From positions 1,240,001 through 1,304,000 of the forward strand of contig JAWKQB010000001.1 of NCBI GenBank assembly GCA_041390365.1: DNA of 64,000 nt, given 5' to 3'. A program made the position numbers and the translations under genes. The stretch is from Syntrophotaleaceae bacterium (GTDB taxonomy: Bacteria > Desulfobacterota > Desulfuromonadia > Desulfuromonadales > Syntrophotaleaceae). This document shows, one piece after another, positions 17,169 through 26,473 of this stretch; position 1 is the first letter of the stretch; each line of letters opens with the position of its first letter. The notes beneath the pieces are model-generated. The model did no database searches and was not told the DNA's origin. It was given only the letters and a program-made list of their open reading frames with translations.

Positions 17169-18750
17169 ACTGCGAACCTTTCTGAATTTTACGAAACCTC
17201 ATCATAACGGGCGGAGTTTCGGCACCAAAGCTGCCAGGCTTCATCGGGACGATGACCCGATCCAGCTCAAAGGCAGCACCTAATATGTCCTCGGGCTGAT
17301 CACCGGAATGCCTCGCCCAGTACCAGACCGTGTCATAGCTGCGCAGAAGTTCACGACTTTTCTTGTCGAAAAAAGACTCGCTGCGGTACCGGGAGTCCGC
17401 CACATCCAACCAGGTGGCCCCTCGGGAAACAATTCCGATTTCCTCAGGGTCACGGCTACTGACAAAGGCAACGTTAAAGGCGCCATCGCCATAAAACCTG
17501 GCTCTCATGGCCGTAACCATGTTCGGAAACAACCATGCCTCTTTATCCCCGGTCTGGATCAGGGTCCTGGTAACGACCTCTCTGACCTCCTGTCTGCCCA
17601 GGTACTCCCACCTGAAAAGTCCGAGACTGACCAGGGACAGACTGAGGATGCCCGCCGTTGCCGCTACCTTTAAGGGAATACGAAGCAGGGAAAGCCCGCA
17701 ACCCACCAGCAGGATCGGAAAGATATTGGCGATAAAAGTGTACCGGGAGGAAAAAGACAGGCTGCCGACCAGCCCTGACCTGATCAGCGGCACAGCCACC
17801 GTGGCCAGGAATAATCCGGAAAGCAGCATCAGAACAGGCCGATTGACCCGTAAAAGATAGATGAAACCCAAAATGCCGGTGAAGCCGAAAGCGGCAGCCG
17901 CAGCCGCTCCTCCGGCAGCCAGCCAGAACAGGCCCACCTCCGGCCTGAGAAAGGTGGTTCCCAGAACATGAACCAGGGGCAAACCGGCCAGATGCCAGAG
18001 ATGTTCGGCCCCGCCACCGGTATTGATGGCCTGAGTCATCATGCTCGGAAGCCAGAGCATCATCAGGCCGAGAGAGCCTGCTCCGGCCACCATAAGGGCT
18101 AAAATTTGCCGCGGCCGGCTCCGCAGCACAACCAGCATGTAGATCCCGCTGACAAGGGCGGCCACGGCGCCGCTGTAATGGGACCAGAAGCAGGCGGCAC
18201 AGGCCAGGGCCCAGTAAACCAGGGCGGCGGAAGACCCGCTTTTCGCATAACGGTCGGCTTGAGCCAGAATCAACACCGTCAAAAGTCCGGCAAGGGCATA
18301 GGCCCGCAATTCTGTCGCCATGTAAACCTGCCAGGGATGGATCGCGGCGAGCATCCCGCAAAAGAGAGCCACTCTGGTGGGTACCCAGCGTAAAAACAGC
18401 CGCACCATCAGCACGATAGCCGCCAGATTCATTGCCAGGGGCAACATCTTCCAGGCTGAGATGTTCTCCTCCACAAGCTTCATATAATAATGAAGAAGCA
18501 GCATGAAAAGAGGCGGATTGGAAGGATCCAGAGCAGCGCCTGAGAGAATATCCCCTGCCGAGCAGCGGGCAATCAGGACATAATTGATCTCGTCACCAGT
18601 CAAACCGGGGTCGAATGCAAAGGGCAGCCGGATCACCAGGGCCGTGAAACCAAGGGCCACCCACCAGCCGGAAGTGATTCGGTCCGGCAGGAGATTATGG
18701 CTCGAAGCAGGTTTGAGAAAAGTGTCCACGGCTTGTCCTCTATTCGGCAT
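17155..18750 (-). CDS. GT39/ArnT-like membrane glycosyltransferase
   Basis: 531 residues from ATG 18750, which overlaps the GtrA stop as TGATG; a longer frame to 19173 would run through the whole GtrA gene in another frame. The first periplasmic loop has PGLTGDEINY with the Asp-Glu pair that is catalytic in PMT/ArnT-type enzymes, followed by the DPSNPPLFMLLLHYY region. About eleven transmembrane segments follow and a soluble C-terminal region begins near residue 420. It should take a sugar from an undecaprenyl-phosphate carrier made by GtrB and transfer it to a periplasmic acceptor glycan or lipid. Acceptor unknown. Confidence 0.85.
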   Translation of the reverse strand: MPNRGQAVDTFLKPASSHNLLPDRITSGWWVALGFTALVIRLPFAFDPGLTGDEINYVLIARCSAGDILSGAALDPSNPPLFMLLLHYYMKLVEENISAWKMLPLAMNLAAIVLMVRLFLRWVPTRVALFCGMLAAIHPWQVYMATELRAYALAGLLTVLILAQADRYAKSGSSAALVYWALACAACFWSHYSGAVAALVSGIYMLVVLRSRPRQILALMVAGAGSLGLMMLWLPSMMTQAINTGGGAEHLWHLAGLPLVHVLGTTFLRPEVGLFWLAAGGAAAAAAFGFTGILGFIYLLRVNRPVLMLLSGLFLATVAVPLIRSGLVGSLSFSSRYTFIANIFPILLVGCGLSLLRIPLKVAATAGILSLSLVSLGLFRWEYLGRQEVREVVTRTLIQTGDKEAWLFPNMVTAMRARFYGDGAFNVAFVSSRDPEEIGIVSRGATWLDVADSRYRSESFFDKKSRELLRSYDTVWYWARHSGDQPEDILGAAFELDRVIVPMKPGSFGAETPPVMMRFRKIQKGSQYANR

Positions 18751-19142
18751 CAGTCGCGAAAAGTCCAGAACTTGTTGCCGATAAAATTCAGGCTCATGGA
18801 AAAAGCTATCGCCAGCAACTGGGACATCTCCGGCAACCAGTTCCGATTTTGCACGAGATACTTCAGGATCCCGAGGTTGATAAGGAGTGCAGCCAGGTTG
18901 ACGATCAAAAACCGGCCGAACTCGACCTGTTTTTTCCCTCCCGCCCGCGAAAAGGTCCATTTTCTGTTGAGAATGAAGCTGTTCATAAGACCGACGCCAT
19001 AACCGGTGGTCGATGCGATCAGATAATGAACTCCGAACAGACCGAAAAGGAACAGGAAAACCAGGTAATGAAGCCCGGTGTTCACAAAACCTATCAGGGA
19101 AAACTTGATAAATTGAATGCCCGATGCAAGTGCGATTTTCAT
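18750..19142 (-). CDS. GtrA-family membrane protein (lipid-linked sugar flippase)
   Basis: 130 residues with four hydrophobic segments. FIKFSLIGFVNTGLHYLVF at the N-terminus, NSFILNRKWTF in the loop, and NFIGNKFWTFRD at the end are the duplicated GtrA signatures. Family members are thought to flip undecaprenyl-phosphate-linked monosaccharides. It lies between a GtrB-like synthase (19242-20225) and a GT39 enzyme, the classical three-gene arrangement for periplasmic glycan side-branch decoration. Confidence 0.9.
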   Translation of the reverse strand: MKIALASGIQFIKFSLIGFVNTGLHYLVFLFLFGLFGVHYLIASTTGYGVGLMNSFILNRKWTFSRAGGKKQVEFGRFLIVNLAALLINLGILKYLVQNRNWLPEMSQLLAIAFSMSLNFIGNKFWTFRD

Positions 19143-19241
19143 TTGAAGGCGACCTTTTTTCCTTTGACAGCATCGACCCTGGGCCGGTTTTTGGCTTAAA
19201 ATATCTTTAAACTTCCGTCACTTGAGGCCTTCAGGTTCATA

Positions 19242-20225
19242 TTAAAACTGTCCACCGCCGACCCGGGTTTCCGATTGGGCAAAAGGCTGCTGAAAATTGA
19301 TCTCTTCATCGGTGATATAAATCGGCCGCCCCTTCATCTCTTCATAGATTCTCCCCAGATATTCTCCCAGAATGCCGATGGCAATAAGCTGGATTCCCCC
19401 GAGAAACAGGACAGCAACGAAAATAGAAGCCCATCCCGGCACCACCCTCTCCGGATAGAAAAAGCGGGTCATGAGCCCGTAACCGAGAAAAACGAAACTG
19501 ACCAAGGCACTTAAAAAGCCGAACGCCGACGAGATTTTGAGGGGCAACTGTGAAAAGGACAGAATACCGTCCGATGCAAACCGGATCATTTTTTTCAAAG
19601 GATATTTGGTTTCCCCTGCGTGGCGGACCTGGCGAACGTATTCGACCTTGCACTGACGGAAGCCGATCCAGCTGACCATTCCTCTGATGAATCGGGCCTT
19701 TTCCCGCATCTTTTTCAGTTCTTCGACAACTTTTCGATCCAGAAGGCGAAAGTCACCGCTGTCTGCAGGGATATCGATCGAAGTCAGTTTCCTCAGCAGT
19801 CTGTAGAAGATCGCAGCCGTGAGAAGTTTGAACCTCGTTTCCCCTTCCCTCCTGGTTCGAACTCCGTAAACGACCTGATACCCGTCCTGCCATTTTTCCA
19901 CCATTTCGGGAATGATCTCCGGTGGATCCTGCAGATCGCCGTCGATGACGACCACGGCATCTCCGCAAGCTCTGTCCATACCGGCGGTAATGGCTATCTG
20001 GTGCCCGAAATTCCTGGAAAAACTGATCAATTTGACGTCCTCATCTTTTCGGCAGAGTTCCTTGGCCAAAGATAGAGTGCCGTCCTTGCTGCCATCGTTC
20101 ACCAGGATTACTTCGTGATTAAGGTGAAACTGGCAAAGCATTGTTTTTAATCTGCTATAGATTTCGTGGATGACGTCTTCTTCATTATACAAAGGGACAA
20201 CGATACTTAGGACAAAAGCGGACAT
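19242..20225 (-). CDS. GtrB-like undecaprenyl-phosphate glycosyltransferase (GT2, DPM1-like)
   Basis: 327 residues. The GT-A domain has SIVVPLYNEEDVI, ILVNDGSKDGT, VVVIDGDLQDPPE (the DxD-type metal site) and SIDIPADSGDFRLLDR, all typical of the GtrB/DPM1 group. Two C-terminal transmembrane helices follow at about 230-300. It should load a sugar from a nucleotide donor onto undecaprenyl phosphate. It is the first gene of the leftward run GtrB-GtrA-GT39-heparinase-GT4. It has an AT-rich leader shared with the divergent gene at 20523. Confidence 0.9.
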   Translation of the reverse strand: MSAFVLSIVVPLYNEEDVIHEIYSRLKTMLCQFHLNHEVILVNDGSKDGTLSLAKELCRKDEDVKLISFSRNFGHQIAITAGMDRACGDAVVVIDGDLQDPPEIIPEMVEKWQDGYQVVYGVRTRREGETRFKLLTAAIFYRLLRKLTSIDIPADSGDFRLLDRKVVEELKKMREKARFIRGMVSWIGFRQCKVEYVRQVRHAGETKYPLKKMIRFASDGILSFSQLPLKISSAFGFLSALVSFVFLGYGLMTRFFYPERVVPGWASIFVAVLFLGGIQLIAIGILGEYLGRIYEEMKGRPIYITDEEINFQQPFAQSETRVGGGQF

Positions 20226-20522
20226 TTAATCCCCCTTTACTCCTCCCTTTTTATGTTTGTAGAAATTTTTCTTTTAATAAAAATTATCTTTTTCAATTTC
20301 TACTATTACCAAGCAATTTTTTTATGTCAAGAAGTTGTTATATTAGAGCACTTATGAATACATCCTGAATTTATTAAAACCCGATTCTTTTCTTCACATT
20401 AACTGGATTCTCCCAAATTCCATGATAAGTTTTTGAATAAATATAAACAGATTTATTAAAATTTTAAAAAAAATATCTTAAGTCAGTGATTTTTGTCGCT
20501 CACCTGAGAGGTGTTTTAAGGA
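20226..20522. promoter_or_regulatory. Divergent promoter region between the leftward GtrB run and the rightward glycosyltransferase run
   Basis: This 297-base gap lies between start codons facing away from each other, so it must hold two promoters. It is strongly AT-rich. Near the rightward gene there is a hairpin CACCT-GAG-AGGTG at 20499-20511 just before the AAGGA ribosome site. No sigma-54 element or riboswitch was recognised. Confidence 0.5.
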
Positions 20523-21674
20523 ATGAAAATAACCTGCTTGATAGATTCTCTTAATTCTGGAGGGGCCCAAAGGCAGCTTTGCCTGCTTGCCGTCGAATTG
20601 AAGAGAAAAGGATGGAATGTAGAAATCGTTACTTACCATGATTTCAATTTTTTTCTTCCCCTTGTTGCTAATGAAAAAATAACACTGCAAAACATTGAAC
20701 CCGGAACCCATCTGCAGAGAATCCTGAGGGTTAGGAAATATCTGCGGCGCAGTGAACCCGATATTGTTCTTTCTTATCTGCATACCCCAAATTTACTTGC
20801 CGAACTCGCTGGTCCTCCATTTCGAAATTTTAAGGTGATCGTTTCCGAGAGAAACACCGAATACGGCAGGGTCCGCGCTGGCACTTTTCGAAGATTTCTT
20901 TTCCATCTCCTGGCCGATGCCGTAGTCACAAACTCGTTTTCGCAGGCTGATTTCATCAGCCGTATTGCTCCGTGGTTAAGATCCCGTACAGCTACCATCC
21001 CTAATTGTGTGGATCTTGAAAAGTTCCATCCGCGCGAACATCTGAGCGAAAATCCTTCGGCAACGATCAGACTGCTCGTTCTTGGCAGGTTCGAACCTCA
21101 GAAGAATCCTTTTATTCTTCTGGCAGCCCTGGAGATTCTGGTCAGAAGCCATGGGGTGACGGATGTCGAAGTCGACTGGTATGGAAACAACTTCTATCTT
21201 GATGGTAAAGCCACATCCAAATCAGATCTTTTCGACCGCTTGCAGAGGGAGATCGACCAGAAATTTCTGTCCCCCTACTTTCGCCTGCATCCGCCGGAAA
21301 AGAATGTGGTCGCCCTTTACCAATCTGCCACTGCAGTGTGCCTGCCTTCTCTCCATGAGGGATGCTCCAATGTCATTTGTGAAGCCATGGCGTGCGGCAG
21401 ACCGGTATTGGCGAGTCGCGTTGCGGACAATACTCTTCTGGTTGAGGACGGCATGACCGGCCTTCTCTTTTCTCCGCACGATCCGGAAGATCTTGCACAA
21501 AAAATACTGCTTTTTCAGGCCCTGCCTGCCGAAACAAAACAGGAAATGGGCAGAAGGAGCCGGTCAAAGGCGGAGCGGGATTTTTCACCGGCGGAATTTG
21601 TCAACAGATATCTGGAGCTGTTCGAGGGTCTGCAGAAAGGATCGAGCTTCAGATCCAGTCGAAGTCGGGCTTGA
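20523..21674 (+). CDS. Glycosyltransferase family 4
   Basis: 383 residues. The N-terminus MKITCLIDSLNSGGAQRQL is the GT4 acceptor-side strand plus glycine loop. Later elements are IVSERNTEYGR, TIPNCVDLEKFHP, LLVLGRFEPQKNP and the donor-site motif HEGCSNVICEAMACGRPVLAS. The ribosome site AAGGA is directly before the ATG, with AGGTG further upstream. The next gene begins 17 bases after its stop. It probably acts in repeat-unit assembly in the cytoplasm; specificity unknown. Confidence 0.88.
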   Translation: MKITCLIDSLNSGGAQRQLCLLAVELKRKGWNVEIVTYHDFNFFLPLVANEKITLQNIEPGTHLQRILRVRKYLRRSEPDIVLSYLHTPNLLAELAGPPFRNFKVIVSERNTEYGRVRAGTFRRFLFHLLADAVVTNSFSQADFISRIAPWLRSRTATIPNCVDLEKFHPREHLSENPSATIRLLVLGRFEPQKNPFILLAALEILVRSHGVTDVEVDWYGNNFYLDGKATSKSDLFDRLQREIDQKFLSPYFRLHPPEKNVVALYQSATAVCLPSLHEGCSNVICEAMACGRPVLASRVADNTLLVEDGMTGLLFSPHDPEDLAQKILLFQALPAETKQEMGRRSRSKAERDFSPAEFVNRYLELFEGLQKGSSFRSSRSRA

Positions 21675-21691
21675 GACGGAAGGAGGGTTTC

Positions 21692-22855
21692 ATGGACAGA
21701 ATCCCCGATCTGGCCATACTTGGTTCCTATCCACCTCCCTTCGGTGGTGTGACCATTCACACCCGGCGGCTGTGCAAACTGCTGGATGAGAGACGGATCG
21801 ACTATATCGTGTTCAATGCGGCATCGGATGCGGAAAATGGTAAAAGGATTTTTTCCGTTTTTCGCCACCGACGCCGATGGTTGTTGCGTTATGCCCTGTT
21901 CGGCGATCATCCGGTCGTTTACATCATGTCCCCCCGTCTCATGTCGTGGCTGCTGGGTGCCTTCCTGGACAGGGTTCGAGGCAAAAAGGTCATCCTGCGG
22001 ATTCAGAATTCACGCCTGATTGATTGGAACGGTAATTTTCTTCTCACTTCCCTGTCACGGTTCTCCCTCTGCAGAGTCAGTGAAATCATCGCCGTCAACA
22101 GGGAAATCGGACGTAAGCTGGTGGACCTCGGGGTGGATGAGGGTAAAGTTCATGTCCTGCCCGGTTTCCTCCCGCCCGTTTCGCAAGACCTGGAAGAAGA
22201 AAAAATTCGACCTGAAATCAGGCAGTTTCTTGAGCACCGTCGGCCGGTCATTGCAGCCAACGGCAAAATATCCTTTTATCGCAATACCGACCTCTACGGT
22301 CTGGACCAACTGGTGGACCTGGCTATTGAACTTAAGCCTGCTTTCCCTGATCTGGGAATCATTTTCTGTTTTTCCGAATTTTCCGAAAAAGATCGGGATT
22401 ACCTTGACGGATTATCGGCCAGAGCAGCAGCAAACGGAGTGAGCGGTAATATTTTCTTCAATCTTGAAGGGGGCCCCTTCTTACCTGTCCTCGCAAAATC
22501 TGACCTGTTCCTGAGGCCGACCACAACCGATGGTGACGCCAATTCCATAAGGGAGGCCCTCTACCTCGGGGTCCCGATCATAGCCAGTGATGCGGTCGGA
22601 CGTCCTCGAGGAGTGACCTTGTTTGAATCAAGAAATTTTTCTGCTCTGCTTGAAACAGTCAGATCCTGTCTCAGCAATGGAGGGAAAGCGACCAGGAGGG
22701 CAGCATCGGTTGATGACGAGACCCGGGACACTGTCGAGCAGTATCTTGAATTGCTGTGCAGGAATGCGAAACCTTTGCCGATTTCCAACCCAATTTATTC
22801 ATACCAACCCGGAAGAGATGGCTATGGAAAAGACGGAATCGAAAAGAATCAGTAG
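21692..22855 (+). CDS. Glycosyltransferase-like protein (GT4/GT-B)
   Basis: 387 residues from ATG 21692, chosen for the GGAAGGAGGG upstream; a TTG at 21671 is less likely. The N-terminus LAILGSYPPPFGGVTIHTRRL is a GT-B glycine loop. The C-terminal half has VIAANGKISFYRNTDLYGLDQ, FLRPTTTDGDANSIREALYLG and VPIIASD, the donor-binding element with conserved Glu. It overlaps the next gene by 32 bases, suggesting translational coupling. Specificity unknown. Confidence 0.84.
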   Translation: MDRIPDLAILGSYPPPFGGVTIHTRRLCKLLDERRIDYIVFNAASDAENGKRIFSVFRHRRRWLLRYALFGDHPVVYIMSPRLMSWLLGAFLDRVRGKKVILRIQNSRLIDWNGNFLLTSLSRFSLCRVSEIIAVNREIGRKLVDLGVDEGKVHVLPGFLPPVSQDLEEEKIRPEIRQFLEHRRPVIAANGKISFYRNTDLYGLDQLVDLAIELKPAFPDLGIIFCFSEFSEKDRDYLDGLSARAAANGVSGNIFFNLEGGPFLPVLAKSDLFLRPTTTDGDANSIREALYLGVPIIASDAVGRPRGVTLFESRNFSALLETVRSCLSNGGKATRRAASVDDETRDTVEQYLELLCRNAKPLPISNPIYSYQPGRDGYGKDGIEKNQ

Positions 22856-24161
22856 AGAGGGTAAGGCTCTTGTCGGTATTTTTGTTTTTGCCGCTTTAGC
22901 TGCCATGGTTTTTTCCTTTCTCGGGCCCGTAAACTTTCTGCTGTTGTCGTCGGGTATAGCGGTTATGACAGCGGTGCTGCTGAAACCTTTTTACGGGCTC
23001 TGCTTCCTGGCGGTATCCATCCCCTATGCAGGAATCCTTCAGATCGCTCCCAAATTGACTGCAAACAAGGCATTCGCCGTCTGGGTTGTATTGTCTTTTC
23101 TTCTCGGCCTTCTGGTGAGGAAGGAAAATCTTAAACTTTTCTCCTCGTTCACCCTGAGATTCTACATCGTGCTCCATGTCTATCTCTTTGTTTCCTTCCC
23201 TTTCCGAACCGTAACTCAGGAAAACCTCGAAAGCCTGTTTTCGAAAATTTTCCTTCTTGGCCTTGTTTTCCTGATCGCGGCCATTCCGGTGAATTTCAGG
23301 GAATTCAGAATTATCTGCCTAGTGTCCGCAGCCGGATCGGCACTTTTGGGGATATATATCGCCTTGTTCGGAATGGAAAAGGTGGTCGGGGAATATGGAA
23401 CCCGTTTGGCTGCAGGGACGAACGAAAATGTTCTCGCCCATGCTCTGGGTGTCGGTCTGCTTCTTTCTTTTTTTGCAATGAAGGATGCCGACAGGAAAAT
23501 AAAAGGGGCTATCCTGTTTCTGGACGTTTTCTCCGTATACGCCATTCTGCTGACGGGGAGCCGGGGGACCTGGCTGGCCCTGGTTCTGAGCGTTGCCCTT
23601 TTCCCCCTTTTCGCTCCCGGCATTCCCCTGAAAAAACGTTTGCAATATATCCTGTCCGGCATACTGACTGTGGGGATTATCAGCGGGGGTTTGATTTACG
23701 GCCTGTTCGGTCAATGGGGACAACTGGTGATGGATCGTCTGGTCGAGCACGATACGATGGCCCAGGCGGCAGGTGGACGCGTCAGCAACATCTGGCCGTT
23801 CTACCTGGGGAAATTTTCCGAGAAGCCGTTTTTCGGTTGGGGACCGGGAGCCAGCGAGTACCTGGGAATGTCGGCTCACAACGACTTTTTGTGGTCCCTG
23901 GTGGAAATGGGCGGGGTCGGCTTCATACTGCTTCTTCTGTTCTTGGCTTTCGCCCTCAAAGAGATCCTGGCCAACAGGGACACCACCTTGCGCCTGCAGG
24001 CCCTGATCCTGTTTACCTTCCTTCTTCTGGCCGGGCTGACCCACAACACCCTCAGCCTGAAATCCTACGCCCTGGCCTGGGGAGCTTTATGCTTCTTGGC
24101 CAAGTTGTCCGTAAAGCAGGAGATCCAGCCCCGCCCAACGCCTGCAAGGATCCAATCATAG
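22824..24161 (+). CDS. Second O-antigen ligase/polymerase (Wzy type) membrane protein
   Basis: 445 residues from ATG 22824, with GGAAGAG six bases upstream (ATG 22818 is also possible). About eleven hydrophobic segments. The central periplasmic loop has LTGSRGTWLALVLSV followed by a long loop with GGRVSNIWPFYLGKFSEKPFFGWGPGASEYLG and SAHNDFL, the Wzy_C arrangement. It is the last gene of the rightward run and overlaps the convergent flippase gene by six bases. It differs clearly from the protein at 3079-4320, so the locus carries two polymerase/ligase candidates. Confidence 0.85.
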   Translation: MEKTESKRISREGKALVGIFVFAALAAMVFSFLGPVNFLLLSSGIAVMTAVLLKPFYGLCFLAVSIPYAGILQIAPKLTANKAFAVWVVLSFLLGLLVRKENLKLFSSFTLRFYIVLHVYLFVSFPFRTVTQENLESLFSKIFLLGLVFLIAAIPVNFREFRIICLVSAAGSALLGIYIALFGMEKVVGEYGTRLAAGTNENVLAHALGVGLLLSFFAMKDADRKIKGAILFLDVFSVYAILLTGSRGTWLALVLSVALFPLFAPGIPLKKRLQYILSGILTVGIISGGLIYGLFGQWGQLVMDRLVEHDTMAQAAGGRVSNIWPFYLGKFSEKPFFGWGPGASEYLGMSAHNDFLWSLVEMGGVGFILLLLFLAFALKEILANRDTTLRLQALILFTFLLLAGLTHNTLSLKSYALAWGALCFLAKLSVKQEIQPRPTPARIQS

Positions 24162-25496
24162 CCGGTTTTTCTCCTCCTTTGGCTGGGATTTCTCACAGAA
24201 AAACCTGCCGATGGAACGAATTGAATCAGCGACTTGGCTTAAATCCGAGGTTCTGGGGGCGAAAAGGCGGATCAGCCCCGTTCCGCTGAATTTTTTGAAA
24301 GCCAGGCAGAGAATCAGAAGGCTGGCGAGGTGACTGCCGAGCACCCCGATAGCGGCCCCCATCATGCCGATCCGCGGCAGGAGCAGATAAAGCAGAAGGA
24401 TGTTGACAACTGCTCCCAGAGCCACGCTGAGGGAGGCGTATCCGGGACGGTTGGTCCCGAGAAAGTAGGGTTCCAGCATCTTTGAACCGCAACGCAGGGT
24501 CATGCCGACGGCCAGCACCTGAATCAGGGGAACAGCTGGCAGGAATGCCGGTGAAAACAGAATAGTGACGATCGGATGGGCCAGAATCGCAATCACCAGC
24601 AGCAGGATTCCGCAGGAAATTCCGGCCAGCCGAAAACACTCAGCCACCAGATCCCTGCGACCGTCGGGGTCCCCGGCTATACGGGGGCTCAACACCTTGT
24701 TCAGGGAATCGGGGATGACCAGGACCTGCGCCATGAGCCGCATGGCAACGGAAAACATCCCGATTTCCGCCTGGTTCGAAAAAAATGCCATGATCATTGT
24801 GCCCATTTGGGCATTGGCCTGATTGCTGATTTTTCCTACGTAATACTTGCTTCCATAGACCAGAATTTTTTTCATGCCATTGAGGTTGGGTCGGGTCCAT
24901 CCCAATTGAAATCTGGTTCGGAAAAAATAGAAACAGAGAACAATGATCACGGTTTCGCTGGAAATATTGGCGAACAGAGCGCCCTCCACCCCGCCTTTGA
25001 ACATCCCGACGAAGATCAGGGTGAAAAGCAGATTTCCTACCGCTCCGGCAATGGAGACGGTTGAATAACAGGCAATGTCCCTGACGGCGACAAAAAGCCT
25101 CAAAAAAACCGTCGAAAATATACCGAACGGTATGGTGAGGATGGCGACGAGGAACTGGCTGTGGGTCGCTTTTGACAGGAATTCAAAATCGCCCTGCAGC
25201 AACAGCAGCCCGACTGTCATGGCCAGGATGCTGGCCAGCAGACTGTAAATCGAGACATAGACGGCACCTTCGGACAGGGTGAAATGTTTTGCAGCGACAA
25301 AATAGATGCTCGCGCTTTCACATCCCAGCAGAAAAACCAGGGTCAGCATCATGGAAAAAATCAGACAGACTGCGTAGGCCCCCCGACCTTCGGGCCCGAG
25401 AACCCAGGCAAGGCAGCTCTGCGTTCCCAGAACCATGAACAGACCGACGATACGGGTCATGAACGTAACACTGAAGTCAAGAAAACCGATGCGCAT
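24156..25496 (-). CDS. Second Wzx-type oligosaccharide flippase
   Basis: 446 residues with about twelve to fourteen hydrophobic segments. CLAWVLGPEGRGAYAVCLIF near the N-terminus matches the first helices of polysaccharide_synt flippases. GGGAAG lies six bases before the ATG. It should export the lipid-linked repeat unit completed by nearby glycosyltransferases, and pairs naturally with the polymerase candidate at 22824-24161, which it faces tail to tail. It is read on the same strand as the GT2 gene upstream (gap 39 bases). Confidence 0.87.
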   Translation of the reverse strand: MRIGFLDFSVTFMTRIVGLFMVLGTQSCLAWVLGPEGRGAYAVCLIFSMMLTLVFLLGCESASIYFVAAKHFTLSEGAVYVSIYSLLASILAMTVGLLLLQGDFEFLSKATHSQFLVAILTIPFGIFSTVFLRLFVAVRDIACYSTVSIAGAVGNLLFTLIFVGMFKGGVEGALFANISSETVIIVLCFYFFRTRFQLGWTRPNLNGMKKILVYGSKYYVGKISNQANAQMGTMIMAFFSNQAEIGMFSVAMRLMAQVLVIPDSLNKVLSPRIAGDPDGRRDLVAECFRLAGISCGILLLVIAILAHPIVTILFSPAFLPAVPLIQVLAVGMTLRCGSKMLEPYFLGTNRPGYASLSVALGAVVNILLLYLLLPRIGMMGAAIGVLGSHLASLLILCLAFKKFSGTGLIRLFAPRTSDLSQVADSIRSIGRFFCEKSQPKEEKNRL

Positions 25497-25535
25497 GGGA
25501 GCTTCCCGACAGGAAAGAGATGAATATTAAAAGAC

Positions 25536-26453
25536 TCAATTGCTGTTTTTGGAGATAAGGTATCTGTTTTTTTTGGAGGACAGGTATCTATAGAAGGAAC
25601 CTCCGGGCAACGCTGCCAGGTAATGCTTATAACACCTGAAATTAACAGGATTTTTTTTAATAGCCGCAAGCAGGTTTTTTTTCCCGTTTTCGACATCCCC
25701 TTTGGCACAGTAAAGGAAGCCGATAACGAAATAGTGATGACTCAGGACCTTCGGTTTATTTTGAACAAGGGGCATGATCTTCTTGAGAAGTTTGACTTTC
25801 CCTTGAATTTTCGAACCCATGTTGTGAGTGATTCTCGCATCATGGTTCAAGAACTTCACCAGGGGACAAGAAACATAATCGATCGGGCGAACCTGAGCGA
25901 TTCTTATCCAGAGATCCCAGTCCTGAGAACTGGGCAGGCTGACATCGAATCCACCGACCTGATTAAAGCAGTCCCTGCCGACGACCGCCGATGAGGTTGT
26001 CCCGATACAGTTTTCCATTAACAGGAGGTCGTCCAGTTTTCCTCGCCATGAGGGCTGGAATTCCCGGTAAATCTCGTTGTTTTCAGCATTGACGTAATAG
26101 TATCCGCTATAGACCATGCCCATTTCCGGATCGGTTTTGAAAACTTCAAGCTGCCGTTGCAGTTTGTCCGGAAGCCACTCATCGTCATCGTCTAGAAAAG
26201 CGAGGTATTTACCGCTTGAAACAGCGACACCGGCATTTCTCGCCTCTGCGGCGCCTTTCCGTTCAGTCTGGCGGAAAAACTTCAACCGGGGGTCCTTGAT
26301 CTGCTCCACCACTTCCGCAGTTTCATCCTCGGAACAATCGTCCACGACAATGAGTTCAAGGTCTTCAAAGGTCTGGTTCAATACGGAATTTATCGCCTTT
26401 TCTATCATGTGGGCGCGGTTGCAGGTGGGCACGACGACACTCACTGAAGGCAT
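25536..26453 (-). CDS. Glycosyltransferase family 2
   Basis: 305 residues. GT-A features: SVVVPTCNRAHMIEKAINSVL, ELIVVDDCSEDET, and LAFLDDDDEW (the metal-binding DxD region), then GFDVSLPSSQDWDLWIR, the ED/QDWD-type acceptor-catalytic segment. The C-terminal 80 residues resemble one or two degenerate TPR helices. AGGAGAGCTCT precedes the ATG. It is 20 bases downstream of the lyase gene at 26474 and upstream of the flippase on the same strand. It probably adds a sugar in the repeat unit. Confidence 0.87.
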   Translation of the reverse strand: MPSVSVVVPTCNRAHMIEKAINSVLNQTFEDLELIVVDDCSEDETAEVVEQIKDPRLKFFRQTERKGAAEARNAGVAVSSGKYLAFLDDDDEWLPDKLQRQLEVFKTDPEMGMVYSGYYYVNAENNEIYREFQPSWRGKLDDLLLMENCIGTTSSAVVGRDCFNQVGGFDVSLPSSQDWDLWIRIAQVRPIDYVSCPLVKFLNHDARITHNMGSKIQGKVKLLKKIMPLVQNKPKVLSHHYFVIGFLYCAKGDVENGKKNLLAAIKKNPVNFRCYKHYLAALPGGSFYRYLSSKKNRYLISKNSN

Positions 26454-26473
26454 AGAGCTCTCCTGTTGATGGT

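Noticed and set aside
17965..17980. GGCAAACC-like core in the GT39 gene
   Set aside because: It lies in coding sequence and lacks the partner GACGCAAAGCC and stems.
17155..19173. Longer version of the GT39 gene starting at 19173
   Set aside because: It would run through all of gtrA in another frame; the TGATG overlap at 18750 is the natural start.
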